Positions 1-11,399 of a DNA stretch of 64,000 bases are shown piece by piece. The notes below the pieces were generated by a model. It was given only the letters and a program-made list of their open reading frames with translations, was not told the DNA's origin and did no database searches. Both the position numbers and the translations under genes were made by a program. Source of the DNA: Tanypteryx hageni (lineage: Eukaryota > Arthropoda > Insecta > Odonata > Petaluridae); assembly GCA_028673005.1 (NCBI GenBank), contig CM054118.1, positions 58,597,338 to 58,661,337 on the forward strand. The letters run 5' to 3'. The stretch's first letter is position 1; each line of letters begins with the position of its first letter.

Positions 1-1725
1 TAAGGTGTAGGAAGTGGGCAAATAGAACTCCCTCCCTCAATCCCGTTATTTCGTCCATTTATCTGGTATATCCATTTGAATTCCGTTTTTCACTAGATTT
101 TGAACCATGCGGACGTACTATTAGCCGTGTGGCGGGATTCAAGGAGGGTGGGGAAGGTCAGAGTTTGGTCTCTCTGGACGAAAGGAAGGAGGGAAAAGGA
201 AGGGGTGAAGGGGAGTGCGATCGAAAAGTGGGAGGCATAAAACGGGATAGGGAGATGAGGAAAGGAAGATAAGAAGGGGTTTTTTGCAAAAGGCAATGCC
301 GCTAACTTTTTTTTTACCACAATCGGGTGCTGATATTTTTTCTTTCGTTGGTGGACGTTTTCGGAGGAAAAATTATAATGGCGACTATTTTTTCTCTCGG
401 TAAATTTTCGTCTTGCATCTCAGTCGAAGCGTACTGTAATTTTTACTGAAACTATGAAAATGTTCCGGATAAATATTTGAGTGTAAGTCCTTTGCCGGGG
501 ACGCTGGTGATTTTTCTTTGGATAGTTGAACGATTTTAAACTCTTGGCTTTTCTTTCTGATTCTTCCCCAAGATTGTTACGCAAACAACTAACAGGAAAA
601 ACTGCAGTTTCAGCAAAGCTACATACTATTCAACATTCAACGTTAATTTATCCAAAAAAGATAATTTTATCGCTCTTACCGAAGTTGATTACATAAATGT
701 TTGGTATGACCAGAGTCGACCTCATTTACGTCGTACGCTTAGGAAGTTTCTAGTACTTCCTTACCTCTAGAACTTCCTAACCGTTTGCTTAATAACGAAA
801 AATCGTAACCGAAATATCTACCTACAGATACCAACAACGAATGATTAAGAGCAAGGTCTTTTTTGTGTCACGCAAAATAGATGCCACAATTATTATTCCA
901 GGAGTCCAGTGACGTTAGGGTCGCGATATCATTATGTGACGGAATGCGTTCCATTTATCTGAGTGACTACTTTGCTAGTTTTGGAAATGTTTGCTTTTCT
1001 ACATAACTCGGTGACCATTGCGGGCAATAGAATGGCTGCGCGATTGTGGGCGGACACGCATTAATTACTTAGTTCTGTCGTTCCGGTCGAATAACCTTTA
1101 TTTATTTTGTTGAGGTTCATGTTGATCGAGGACAGCTACCTTTGAAGTATATTTTTGATTTCGCTTGCCGGTTAATAGGAAATCGTTTCAGTTGATTATT
1201 TTAAGTAACTTCCAATCACTTAATAACAAAATGTTGTGAATTGCAGCTTGGAAGCCATAATTTATCTTTTCAGTAGAATTGATTATGTATATATATATGA
1301 CCAAAACTAATTTGGAATTTAAACACACGTGTTTAAGTTTCCATCATTTTATTATTAGCGCATGGAACATACTTCAGAAGATAATTTCGTCGTAAATATT
1401 ACTTTCATTACAGTTGCATAGAGATAATCTAGGCGTATATATCCTTTTACGTTGCATCATCCTATCATCATACCATACGAAACCCAAGTGGATATCATTT
1501 GACTTCTCAGTGGTTAAATAGGTATGCATATTTAATGGGAATTAACTCGCGAATAAAATAAAATAAAACGCAAAAATACCAATAAAGCTACATTAGCAAT
1601 TAAACTGTAATTTATCGCCTACTTTCAAACCTTAATTTTTCTGAACTTATTAAGCAATTAGCGTCGACGACGGAGAGTCAAAAAAAAGAAAGAAAATCCC
1701 ACAAGAATATCCTCGCATTTGGATG

Positions 1726-1777
<52 letters not shown>

Positions 1778-1944
1778 GAATCCGTTTCCGAGTTAAAATT
1801 CCACAATCGTCCAATCATTTCGCGCTAAAAAAGAGGTTGTGTGGGAGGAGGCGATTTACGGGAATAACATTAATCAATACGTTACATAACTCCCTCCGCG
1901 TTTCTTATTAGATCTCGCCTGGCGTAGAGACACAGTGGAGGAAG
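1..1944. other. AT-rich DNA, no gene recognised; contains a (TA)n tract
   Basis: Mostly AT-rich non-repetitive sequence. Open frames are short and have no recognisable domain. A (TA)n microsatellite occupies 1727-1773. A short pair of inverted AGGAAGT-type motifs lies near 740-780 but is too short to interpret. Confidence 0.6.
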
Positions 1945-3270
1945 AGGGTGGAGAAGATATTTGAAAGAGAGAGAGAAGAAGAGGGGTGGGGGAGGAGAGC
2001 GCTCTTAACTAAAAGCACTTTCGAGGGGCGCCCGGAGGGCAACGGAACGTTATCGGCATTCAAGGGGAAAAGGGATTGCAGTGCACTAGCAGCGAATTAA
2101 TAATGGGAGCTGCGTTCGTGCCAAGGAAAGAGAAAGAGTGTGTGTGTGCGGGAGGAAGGCCGAAGTATGGGCAGGGATGGTTATGGGGAGAAAAATGGTA
2201 TGGGGAGAGGCTTTTTAGCGGAGAGGGGGAAGGGGAAGGAAGAGGGAGGTTAAGGAGGAAGGCGGGGAAACGAGAATGGGATAGGAGGAGGAAGGATTGA
2301 GGAATGTAAGAATGAGGATAAAGGAAGATAACGGGGGGAGAGAGAGAGAGAGGAATGTAGTGAGTAGTAGGCGGAAAGGAACGCCGGGAATAGAAGGACG
2401 AGGGGAATGGAAAGGAGCCTTAATAAAAAAATTAAGAATGGATAGGGAGGAGAAGAAGAGATATGGGGAAAGATTGTGGTGTGTGTCTGTGCGTGCAGTT
2501 GAGATATTAAATAAGTATGGAAATAAAATAGCGCGCGATGAAATACGTGGGGTTTTCTGAAGTGTGGGGGCATAAGAATAGCGGATGGAAGGATGGGAGG
2601 ATAGAGTGTGAAGAGAGAGAGAGAGTAAAGCAGAAGAGAGGAGGATAGCGCAAGAGAATAAAGAAGACGGGATGTGTGATGACGTGGTATAAACCACGGG
2701 ATATCAGAAAGAAGGAGGTGGAACGTTACCGACCGACACGTGATAGGAGACGCTAAATTGACTCAACGGTATAGAACAAAAGGAAAACATGATCGGCGAT
2801 ATATTTATAGACGGACACTAGAATAGAGAAAGCCGATAAAATTATATAGGAAAAAGAGACGGGCATGAAAAGAAACCGGAAAGAGATCAAGGGAGCAGAA
2901 ATTTCAGGAGAAAATATTATCATACGCATGAATAGAATTAACGAGGAAAAGATTAATGACCGAGTAGTATAAATAAATAAATAAACCAAAAAAATCACGA
3001 AAAAATTGTTTGCGAAGAATGTCACAAGAAGTAAAAACTAGGAAGGGGAAGAGACAGAAAGAATATACGTAAGCTTATGAAGAGAACGAGAGAATAGTGC
3101 CAGAAGAGGAAGTATAGATAAAAAATAGAGAAACGGATAGTGAAGGATATCGCAAAATGGGATTAGGATTAGGTTTATGGGAGGACAAGTTAAGGAGGAA
3201 GGAAAGGAGAGGGTAAAGAAAGGACGATGGAAGTGGAAAACATCCAGATAGGGAGAGAGATATGGAGGGA
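1945..3270. repeat. Purine-rich (GA/GGA) low-complexity region
   Basis: The plus strand is dominated by G and A in GAGAGA, GGAGG and GGAAGG runs, with few C or T bases over more than a kilobase. Reverse-strand frames through it give Ser/Leu/Pro/Phe-rich translations, the signature of a polypyrimidine strand rather than a protein. No repeat unit is conserved enough to define a period. Confidence 0.75.
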
Positions 3271-3276
3271 GGGATA

Positions 3277-3600
3277 GATAGATAGATGGATAATCGTCTT
3301 TATTCGGGCGAAATTTAGACCATTAGGTCCATTATTACATTTAACCCTTCGTCAATATGATAAATACAAGAAAAAGAATAAAATAAGGTATAACAAAATA
3401 CATTATATAAACATCATGTACCTAAATCATACAAAGTAAAATGATAAAATTGAATACAGATTTGTGTTTGTGGGAAAAACCTAGGTAAAAACAAGCATGT
3501 CCTCCCTAGTAAAACCCACGCAGGAAAACACCCACTAAGAAGGGGGGTGTGAAAAACCTGCGAAAACCCTAGATAGTGTACTTATGATAATACAAAACTA
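3277..3600 (-). mobile_element. Probable truncated LINE 3' end with (GATA)n tail
   Basis: Read on the minus strand, the sequence ends in CGCCCGAATAAAGACGATTA followed by ATCCATC and TATC repeats (plus-strand GATAGATAGATGG at 3277-3292). An AATAAA-like signal followed by a short tandem-repeat tail is typical of the 3' end of LINEs that do not use poly(A). A very similar ending, CGCCCGAATAAATATGATTA then TCTATC repeats, is present on the plus strand at 57410-57447. The upstream part (3300-3600) has no coding similarity I can see. Clade unknown; the inner boundary is approximate. Confidence 0.42.
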
Positions 3601-3654
3601 CAACATTAAATAGAAAGGAGTATGTACAGTGGGAGAGTTCGTATATACAGCGTA

Positions 3655-4160
3655 AGGAGAGAGGTATGGAGGGAGGCAGGGAGGAAGAGAGGCAGGGAGA
3701 GAGAGAAGAAGGCAGGGAGAGAGGCAGGGAGGGAGAGAGGCAGGGAGGGAGAGAGGCAGGGAGGGAAAGAGGCAGGGAGGGAGAGAGGCAGGGAGGGAGA
3801 GAGGCAGGGAGAGAGAGAGGAAGGCAGGGAGGGAGATAGGGAGAGAGATAGCGGTATGGAGGGAGAGAGATGAGTAGGGAGGGAGAGAGGCAGGGAGGGA
3901 AAGAGGGAGGTATGGAGGGAAAGAGGCAGGGAGGGAGAGAGGCAGGGAGGGAGAGAGGCAGGGAGGGAGAGAGGCAGGGAGGGAGAGAGGCAGGGAGGGA
4001 GAGAGGCAGGGAGGGGGAGAGGCAGGGAGGGAGAGAGGCAGGGAGGGAGAGAGTCAGGGAGAGAGAGAGGCAGGGAGGGAGAGAGGCAGGGAGAGAGAGA
4101 GGCAGGGAGAGAGAGAGGCAGGCAGGGAGGGAGATAGGGAGAGAGATAGAGAGACATTGA
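3655..4160. repeat. GA-rich minisatellite, ~16-bp unit
   Basis: Tandem array built from the unit GGCAGGGAGGGAGAGA and close variants, with interruptions near 3700, 3820-3880 and 4130. The array is all-purine except for one C per unit. It gives long open frames on both strands (273 and 368 codons on the minus strand), explained by absence of stop codons in the repeat and not by a gene. Confidence 0.9.
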
Positions 4161-4215
4161 GAGGGAGAGAGAGATCGGGAGGGATAATAAGAGAGAGATA
4201 TGGAGGGAGAGAAAG

Positions 4216-5976
4216 AGTGTTTTAGAAAAAGAAGGGAATCGGAATCTTGGAGCTTTTCGGAGGAGATAGGAGAGAGGGTGGTAAGGAGAATTGGATAGAA
4301 AGGCAAAAAGAGGGGAGGAGTAGAAGTAATTCTGAAGCGGCCTTTGACCTGATGTGGGCCGATGCCAAGTCGAGAAGTGACCCGAGGCACCCACTAAGCC
4401 ATTTTCAATGTTCCCTCCCCACGCCCCCTCTTCGCAAGATACCAACGTTTCCACTCGCGCACACACGAGCTTAAATCGAGCACAACAAATGATATAGGAG
4501 TAGCGAACCGAGCGCCAATTATTGCGGAGTCGAAAGAGAGTACTAAATCGTTTAAAACTCGAGTGGCGCGTAATCGCGTGGCGAGGGTATAAAAAAATGT
4601 TTCTTCCAAAACTATATTTCTTGAAATAAAACGCGGGAGGCGGCGTTGTTTGCGATGGCGGACGGCGCAGGAAGGAAATTTTTGGTCGAAATTTGTGACC
4701 GACGCTTAACAAAAGTTAATGCACTACAAATATCATCGCCGATGGGTTTTACACGGTCCCCTCCATATGGTATAATAGCAAACCGGCAGGAAGCTAGTAA
4801 TTGATAGGATTGGAATCCTTCGTCTGTTTATTACGATAATGGGTACTTTTCGTTCCAGTTCGCTTTAAAAGTTGATTATCCCCGCTCATTTGTTACGAAG
4901 GTGAATCAACAAAAAACCTCACAAAAGGAAACATTCCAAATATGGTTCTATGCAATTTGGGAAACATCAACGACTGTGTTTGTTAATAAACTGAGTTGTA
5001 TACAATAGATAAATAAGCAGCAGTTTTATAATTTTGGACTCCTTTTTAGCGTTTGGTCTGTCAGACCGTCCGTCGAATTTCCGTATCCAGTAAACTACGT
5101 ACTTCCAAACCGTTTAAGTTAGATTAATCAATTTTTGAGGGATTATTTATAACCGCAGGTTCGTTCTGTGATTGAAATTTGGAGACTCCAGGAGCAGATT
5201 AAAGGGTATAATTGGGGTACCATGATGTATAAAAAACCCATCCTTAATATATGATTCATTACTTCTTTCCTTACTTGTTTAAAACCGATCAGTAATGAAA
5301 TTTATGTATACTCATTTATTATATGCATCATTGGATCAAAGTAGAATAGATAGAACATGAGATTACAACAAGGTTAAGGGATTTAAGTGGTCGGTAAATA
5401 TATTTATCGTTGCCTAAAACTTATATTTAGAATCCTTAAATAAAGATCTGATTTTATCTCAAATAATATCTCGAGTATCATTTTAAAATCAAGGAAAAGA
5501 TGATAAATTGCCATAATATGAAAAAGAAATGTTAAAAACACCCAAGAGATGAAATGGGAAAATACTTTATGCTCGTAACAAAAACTTCCTTCCAATTTCG
5601 TCTGGACGTTTATCGGCAGTATTATATACAGCAAAGTTAAAAGCCTTGAAACTCGCATCTTTTATTAAAATCCTTTCCATTTGGAAGCAAAATGTTTTCG
5701 TCTCTGAAATATTTTAGCCCATTCCATGATGTGAAAGGACCGGAGAAATTCCTCGTTCATTCTCGCACTTGGTCCAATGCCTCCTGTTTTTTTTATAGGG
5801 CCCAGTTTGTCAAAAAATAGTAAGACGGCAGTCTGCGTTTCAAAGTATGTACATCCGAAGTCGCTTAATTAAAATTTCATTCCAACATAACGACTGTGCC
5901 GATCTACGAAGTTCAAGTAAGTATTGAACTAGAGTTTATTGTTATAATTTTTGTATCGTTATAAATAAGGAAAAAC
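4216..5976. other. No gene or repeat recognised
   Basis: Mixed-composition DNA, with a somewhat higher-GC segment at about 4330-4700, then AT-rich sequence. Open frames are short and lack domains. No promoter or splice structure can be argued for. Confidence 0.55.
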
Positions 5977-6111
5977 ACTTTGTAAGTTCCACAATTTTTA
6001 TTTCAATTTACGATCCGGGTTTTGAGTACTACTTCATCCTTGACCTGACGGTAAAATAGTACTTCGAAACCAGGATCGTGACTGAAATTAAAATTGTGGA
6101 ACTTACCAAGT
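5977..6111. mobile_element. 135-bp foldback (MITE-like) element
   Basis: Two 54-base arms, 5977-6030 and 6058-6111, are imperfect reverse complements: both contain GTAAGTTCCACAATTTT, an ACGATCC block and a terminal AGTACT block. They are separated by a 27-base loop, so almost the whole segment folds back on itself. There is no coding capacity. It may be a MITE or the inverted end of a larger element; no target-site duplication was established. Confidence 0.6.
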
Positions 6112-6194
6112 ATTCTTACTTGTTTATACAATGGAACGATTCCACAAAGTTACGCCTTCTACCGTTAAATTTATTGCATATTATTACTATTAAG

Positions 6195-7200
6195 CAGGGC
6201 CGATTTCAGGCGTAAGCGATGTAAGCGACCGCTTACGAGCGCCACCTCGATGGGGCGGCAAAAATGAGTTTCCAAGTTTTACATTGTTTGATTCAAGCCG
6301 ACGCAATGCATTGTTAATTTATTGGAACATATTAACGTAGAAATGACTAGTTATAATTTGGTATGGTATTCTAAATAAGATAAACATCGTGAGTAAACAA
6401 ATGCAGTCTTTTTCAGCCAATATAGATACCATTATCACACTGATCAACACCGAGAAAGAGTTTTTGACGGACTATCGGGTAAATGGACTTTAAGGTGCCA
6501 AATTAAAAGCAAAAACTATTGCAGATGAATTGTGTATTCCTGAAGTTGAACGAAAACTACATGTTCCTCGTCGTAGACATAAATTTTCTTTTTATTACGA
6601 GGTAAAAGATGAAGTATCCGGACAACCAGACAGTAGTTTTCGCACAACTTTTATTCCTTCCGATTGTAGATGCTGCAATTTCCTCTCTAAACGTCCGATT
6701 TCAGCAGCTATATCAGCATAATGAATTGTGGAAATTTCTATAAGATATAAAAAATGTCAAGAATCGCAAATACAATGATTTGAAAACATTTTGTTTTGGT
6801 TTGGAGAAATCCCTTAAAAGCGATACTTGATCAGACATAGGCGGCGGAGAATCTTTACAAGAACTTAGCATGCTGCAAAGTATTCAAAGTATTAGTGTTG
6901 AAATTTATCACACAGAACCATTTTGAGGATTTATCTCCGAACACATGGGTAGCATTGCGTATATTACTTACTATTCCCATAGCAGTTTCAACAGCAGAAA
7001 GGAGTTTTTCAAAGCTGAAATTGATAATAACGATTTTTTGCGTTCTTCTATGTCTCAAGAGAGACTGACAAATTTGGCTATAATTTCTATAGAAAGGGAA
7101 ATAGTGTCAAAATTAAAATACGAGAAATTGATCAATGATTTTTCCCAGGAAAAAAAGCCCGAAAAATAAACTTAATCTAGTCCTTTTCGTAAAGTGGGCT
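6195..7200 (+). pseudogene. Decayed hAT transposon, transposase remnant (hAT C-terminal dimerisation domain)
   Basis: The left edge CAGGGCCGATTTCAGGCG (from 6195) resembles hAT terminal inverted repeats. Downstream are pieces of a transposase of the zinc-finger-MYM/hAT type: a frame at 6530-6721 reading CIPEVERKLHVPRRR, then at about 6943-7030 a frame containing LRILLTIPIAVSTAERSFSK, the hallmark of the hAT C-terminal dimerisation domain, continued after a frameshift near 7030 by LRSSMSQERLTNLAIISIE (to 7169). Stops and frame changes break the gene, and most of the catalytic region appears missing. The right terminal repeat was not located, so the end is approximate. Non-functional. Confidence 0.8.
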
Positions 7201-9880
7201 CGCAAAGCGTCCAATTTGGTGGCGAATTGATACTTGCCAGTTATGTATTTTCTTCTACTTTTCTGCCAAATTTAAGATGCAAAATTTACAAAACAAGTGT
7301 CACATTGAGGTTTAAATTCCCGATTAGAAATGGATTATCTTCCTAATATACTATATTGATTTTATAAATTAATATATAGTTTACTACAATAAATAATAAT
7401 AGTTTATACGATCTCGAACCTACCATTAAATTATTCCAGTACTGTACTCGGCATAATGTAGCGAATGAGGTAATCTATTCTCCACACGCGTGGCGAGCAT
7501 TGCAATCCTGTTGGATACCGCTGAATTAGGAGGCACTGAAACTGTCTTGTCTTTTGGGGTTCAATGCGTACTTAGTAGGTTCATTTCGCATGACTGTGGC
7601 ATATTCAACTTCTGGTATCGAAGAAGTAGTGGGTAGTGAATTACTATTTTATTATGGAACTCTCTTAGTAGATCCTAATTAATATAAGTGATATTTTTTC
7701 TACTTTTACGGTAGTAACTTGAAATATTTAGGTTCAGTCTTAAATATAGAGGAGTGATAAATGGTAAAGATTGTTATTTTATGATCAATTAAGTCCTTCG
7801 ATTTCTTCAGTGCCAAATATCCGTCTATGGAATCCAATAATAAGCGTATATACCTTAGGATGATGTATTCAAGATCGGGTGATTTCATTTTATAATTTTA
7901 ATAAATAAGATATGTACATATGTACACTTATTTGAAGATTTTAATTTCACGATGTCTATTAGGCTAATCATGATATTTTCCAATGAAAGATTTTTTGGAT
8001 ATTGTATCATGTGGCGCTGGCTAATAAAACAAAGACATTTATTTAAAAAATGGGATACTTCCATTTGCCGACTAGATTCGCATCTCTCTATAAAGAAAGC
8101 TAACTATCTGCTTATCCGAGTTGCTCATCATACATTTTACTAGAAAAAAGCTATTAAGTAATTTTCTGCTAGCATTGCTACAATTTTAGGCTTTAGTAAG
8201 AGTTATAAAATAAATACGACAGTTTAATTAAATTATTTTCTGCGTGTTCTATCAGGGCACCTAGAAAATACGTAAAATGTAAAATTCAGTTCATGAATCT
8301 CCTGAGATGACGTGGATAATTAATGCTTTGCATCTTTTTACTCCAACTTGCTTTTCTACAGACTAGTATCATCTTCAACGCCGAACATGTTTGCACACAA
8401 GCTCTCACGTACACCTCAACACACAAATACGCATCAAGGATACCGAGGGGGGAAACCATTCTGCGGCGTTAGCTTTCCGGGATGCGATTTAAAGGGAAAT
8501 ATAGCTCGAGTAACTAACAAGTTACAATGAACTTCACTCTTCTGCCATCTTTGCTGCAGGTGCAGACGGTGAGCTAAGAAGTTTTACTGTTTGGAGTGCG
8601 TCCTCGCAGAGAAATTAAGACTAAAATGCGCTAAAACATTCACCATTCGTTGTAAGGTAATTTCTTAAAGTACAGAGCTTGTCAGACTTTTTGCACTCGG
8701 AGGCCACCCACCAGAATGAAACTATTGATCCTTACGAGAATAAAACAATAAAAATAAAGCATTTACATTAATAGAGTTCAACTGCAATCAATTGCATTTC
8801 TGTGGCTGAATGATAGTACCTGATTCCACCTACTTACTCTTTTGGACCGTTTTTGTGGACCGATCTTCATTATACCGCTTCTAGCTTTTAATTTCCTTTT
8901 TTTTTAGCCACTAACGCTTACCAATCCACAACAATATTACGAACCACCGCTGGTCCAATAACCACAGTTTGAGAACTCTAATTTTTAACGTTTATCTTTA
9001 ATATTCTTCGTAATACGAACATAGTGACGCAGCGAATTAATTTAGACATTGTATTCAAGTCTGCCTTTTAAAAGTGCGTATTGGACGTTTCTTTGAATTA
9101 GGAATTAATTGTAAAAGTAATTTCAATAAGGATAGTTTATTTTTCTTCTTCTCTATGTTGCTAACGAATCTTACTAAATAACAGAAAAATGCAACGCTTT
9201 ATAGCAAATTTTTACAAGTGCTAATTATTCTAGGCGTGTTTATATCCTCAACTTAAATATCTTTAAAATCTTCCCTAATCCACTACCTGGAGAACGCAAG
9301 CGGGTGACAAAGGATTATTAATTTATCACGCGCGATGGAACATTTATCGGGGTGTGGGTAGACCTCCCTCACATTCTGTGTGAGAGTGTATTCATCGTAA
9401 AAAACATGATCTTTAGGATGCTGAGTTGGAACCTTTTTTATTGTTCCAACACACAAAAGAAAGCAATCGAAAATAAGCTTACAATATTGATTCTTCTCTA
9501 TGAATCCTTTTGTTTCGAAATATTGGGACGCAAGTTTATGAGCGTCGCTTAAATCATTTGTCGCACCCTCGTTTCACGGTTTTAAAAAAAGCCCATTGTC
9601 TGCTTCGGAACGTTAGCATAAATTTCACGCCGTCGTGATTTCAAAGGTAAAATTAAACCTTCAACCAGCCCAAAATCTTGGGTAACAATCAGTATTGCGA
9701 TCCTTCATCTCCTCCAATAGCGGCAACGACAACTCGCTTATTTTTCTAGAGGAGTCTACTCGCTTCGACTGAAAATGTTGCTCGGCTAAAGCATTCTTAC
9801 CCGCTATCGCCCGGAGCTAATTATTCACGTAGATATCGGAGCCTCAAAAGAATGGATGCGGAGATATAGATGAGAACCTA
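7201..9880. other. No gene recognised
   Basis: AT-rich sequence with only short frames (60-66 codons) that lack recognisable domains. No tandem repeats, TIR pairs or RNA-gene signatures were seen. Confidence 0.55.
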
Positions 9881-9889
9881 TTGAGTGAG

Positions 9890-10205
9890 TGATGCGACTG
9901 GCGTGGCAAGGAATTTGAAAAGGAGAGAGAGAGAGAGATTACGGGAGGAGAGCGGAATGCGGGATGGGGGATGGAGGGAACCGAGATTAGGAAACGAAGA
10001 AAGAGAAAGAGTGAGGAAGTGCAGGGAGTGCAGAAAGAGCTGGAGGAAGAATGAGATAAGGGGAGAGGCAAGGGAGGGAGAGAGGGGGAGGAAAACAAGG
10101 CTTATGCTTGGTTTGAGATGAAAAAAGATGGAGAGGTATGGTAAAGGAAAGAGGAGGAGGAGATGGGAGAGGTGTGGAGGGAGAAAGGAGGGAGAGAGTT
10201 TTAGC
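9890..10205. repeat. Purine-rich low-complexity tract
   Basis: GAGAGA, GGGAGG and GGAGGAA runs dominate the plus strand. Complementary frames are Ser/Leu/Pro/Phe-rich and uninformative. The tract borders the truncated LINE copy that follows. Confidence 0.7.
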
Positions 10206-10351
10206 AGAAACGTTCGAACCTAGACAGCTCAATCCTGTATAACCTTTAGATGAGCCGAAAGGGAAATTTTTTCTCGAATTTTTGATTGGTCAAAGCGGAC
10301 ACGTTTTTCTAGTTTGAAACAGGGTACGTTATAATGAATTTATATATTTAT

Positions 10352-10808
10352 ATGACTCAAGTTCATAAAATGCAATGTATGGAGTATAGCTTTGTACGGG
10401 GCAGAAACATGGAGGCTAAGAAAAAATGACGTCAAATACTTGGAAAGCTTTGAAATGTGGGCTTGGTGGGGAATGCTGAAGATAAAATGGAAAGACAGGA
10501 TGAAAAACGATGAAGTGCTACGAAGAGTAGGAGAGAAGCGAATGATTATACAGAATATTAGAAAGAGGAAGGCAAACTGGGTTGGACATTACCTGAAGAG
10601 AGAAAGTATGATTGAAGACGTGTTGGAGGGAAAACTAGATGGTAAAAGGGAAAGAGGTAGGAAAAGGTTTCAGCTGATATACGATTTAAAGGGAAAGTGA
10701 GTTATCAGGATATGAAGAGGACAGCGGAAAATAGGAGTATATATAGGACCAGGTATAACCATGAATATTCACGGATCTGTCTACGGACAGACTACCTATG
10801 ATGACTCA
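10352..10808 (+). mobile_element. 5'-truncated RTE-like LINE copy with target-site duplication
   Basis: This is the 3' end of the same LINE family as the long copy at 41309-44181 on the other strand. Both share the C-terminal coding block (YGAETW, LESFEMW, NDEVLRR, RKRKANWVGHY, GKRERGRKRFQLI), the 3' hairpin CTGTC-TACG-GACAG and the ending ACTACCTATGATGA. Homology begins near 10360. The octamer ATGACTCA occurs just before (10352-10359) and at the end (10801-10808), a plausible target-site duplication, overlapping the LINE's terminal ATGA. Compared with the other copy, one base is lost near 10687 (GATCTGAAAGGG becomes GATTTAAAGGG), creating a stop at 10698-10700. No start codon; non-functional. 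Confidence 0.85.
10392..10700 (+). pseudogene. LINE ORF C-terminal fragment
   Basis: 102-codon open stretch encoding the region after the reverse transcriptase of the LINE ORF. Motifs include YGAETWRLRKND, FEMWAWWGML and GEKRMIIQNIRKRKANWVGH. It starts within the ORF without an ATG and ends at a frameshift-derived stop, whereas the copy at 41344-41973 continues for about 20 more codons. Confidence 0.85.
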
Positions 10809-10864
10809 GTTTCAATAAGCTGAACCTTTTGTGTCTTCCATAGAGGTTCAAGTTATGTAGGATA

Positions 10865-11390
10865 GACTGTGTGTAGAAAGAAAAGATGAAGGCAAAAGAA
10901 TGGGAGGGAGAGGGTTAGTGGGAGCTAGAGGGAAAAAGAGATATGAGAAGATTGCTGAGTGAGAAAGGAAGAGAAGGGAGAATGGGTGTGAGATACAGAA
11001 TGAGGGAGTAAAGGATATGGGTGGAAAAGTTAAGAAAATGGGAGAGAGTGGGAAGATGGGAGATATTAGAAGAGATAGAGAGAAAGAAAGGGGGAGTATT
11101 GGTGAGAAAGAGATAGATAGAGAGGGAAAAGGGAGGTGGAAGTGGGGGAGGGGATAAGAAATACTGAGAATGTAGGGAGTTGGTAGGAACTAGAGGGAGA
11201 ATGAGATAAGATTGAAGGGAGAGGGATGAGGGAGGGAGACAATAGAAGAGGCTATAAGATTGAGAGAGTGAGAGGTGGAAAATGGGAGAAAGAGTGTGGG
11301 AGGCAAGAGAGGGAAGTCAAAGAGGGGAAAAGGAGGTAAATGAGTAAGCAGAGGAGATAAGAATGTGGGATGAGTTGTGTGGCGGAAGAA
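10865..11390. repeat. Purine-rich low-complexity tract
   Basis: Long GA-rich tract (GGGAGAGAGTGGG, GAGAAAGAGATAGATAGA) directly after the truncated LINE. No stable period and no gene. Confidence 0.7.
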
Positions 11391-11399
11391 ACCCATAAA

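Noticed and set aside
3569..4712. 273- and 368-codon minus-strand open frames
   Set aside because: They translate a GA minisatellite (Ser/Leu/Pro runs). Their length comes from the lack of stops in the repeat, not selection.
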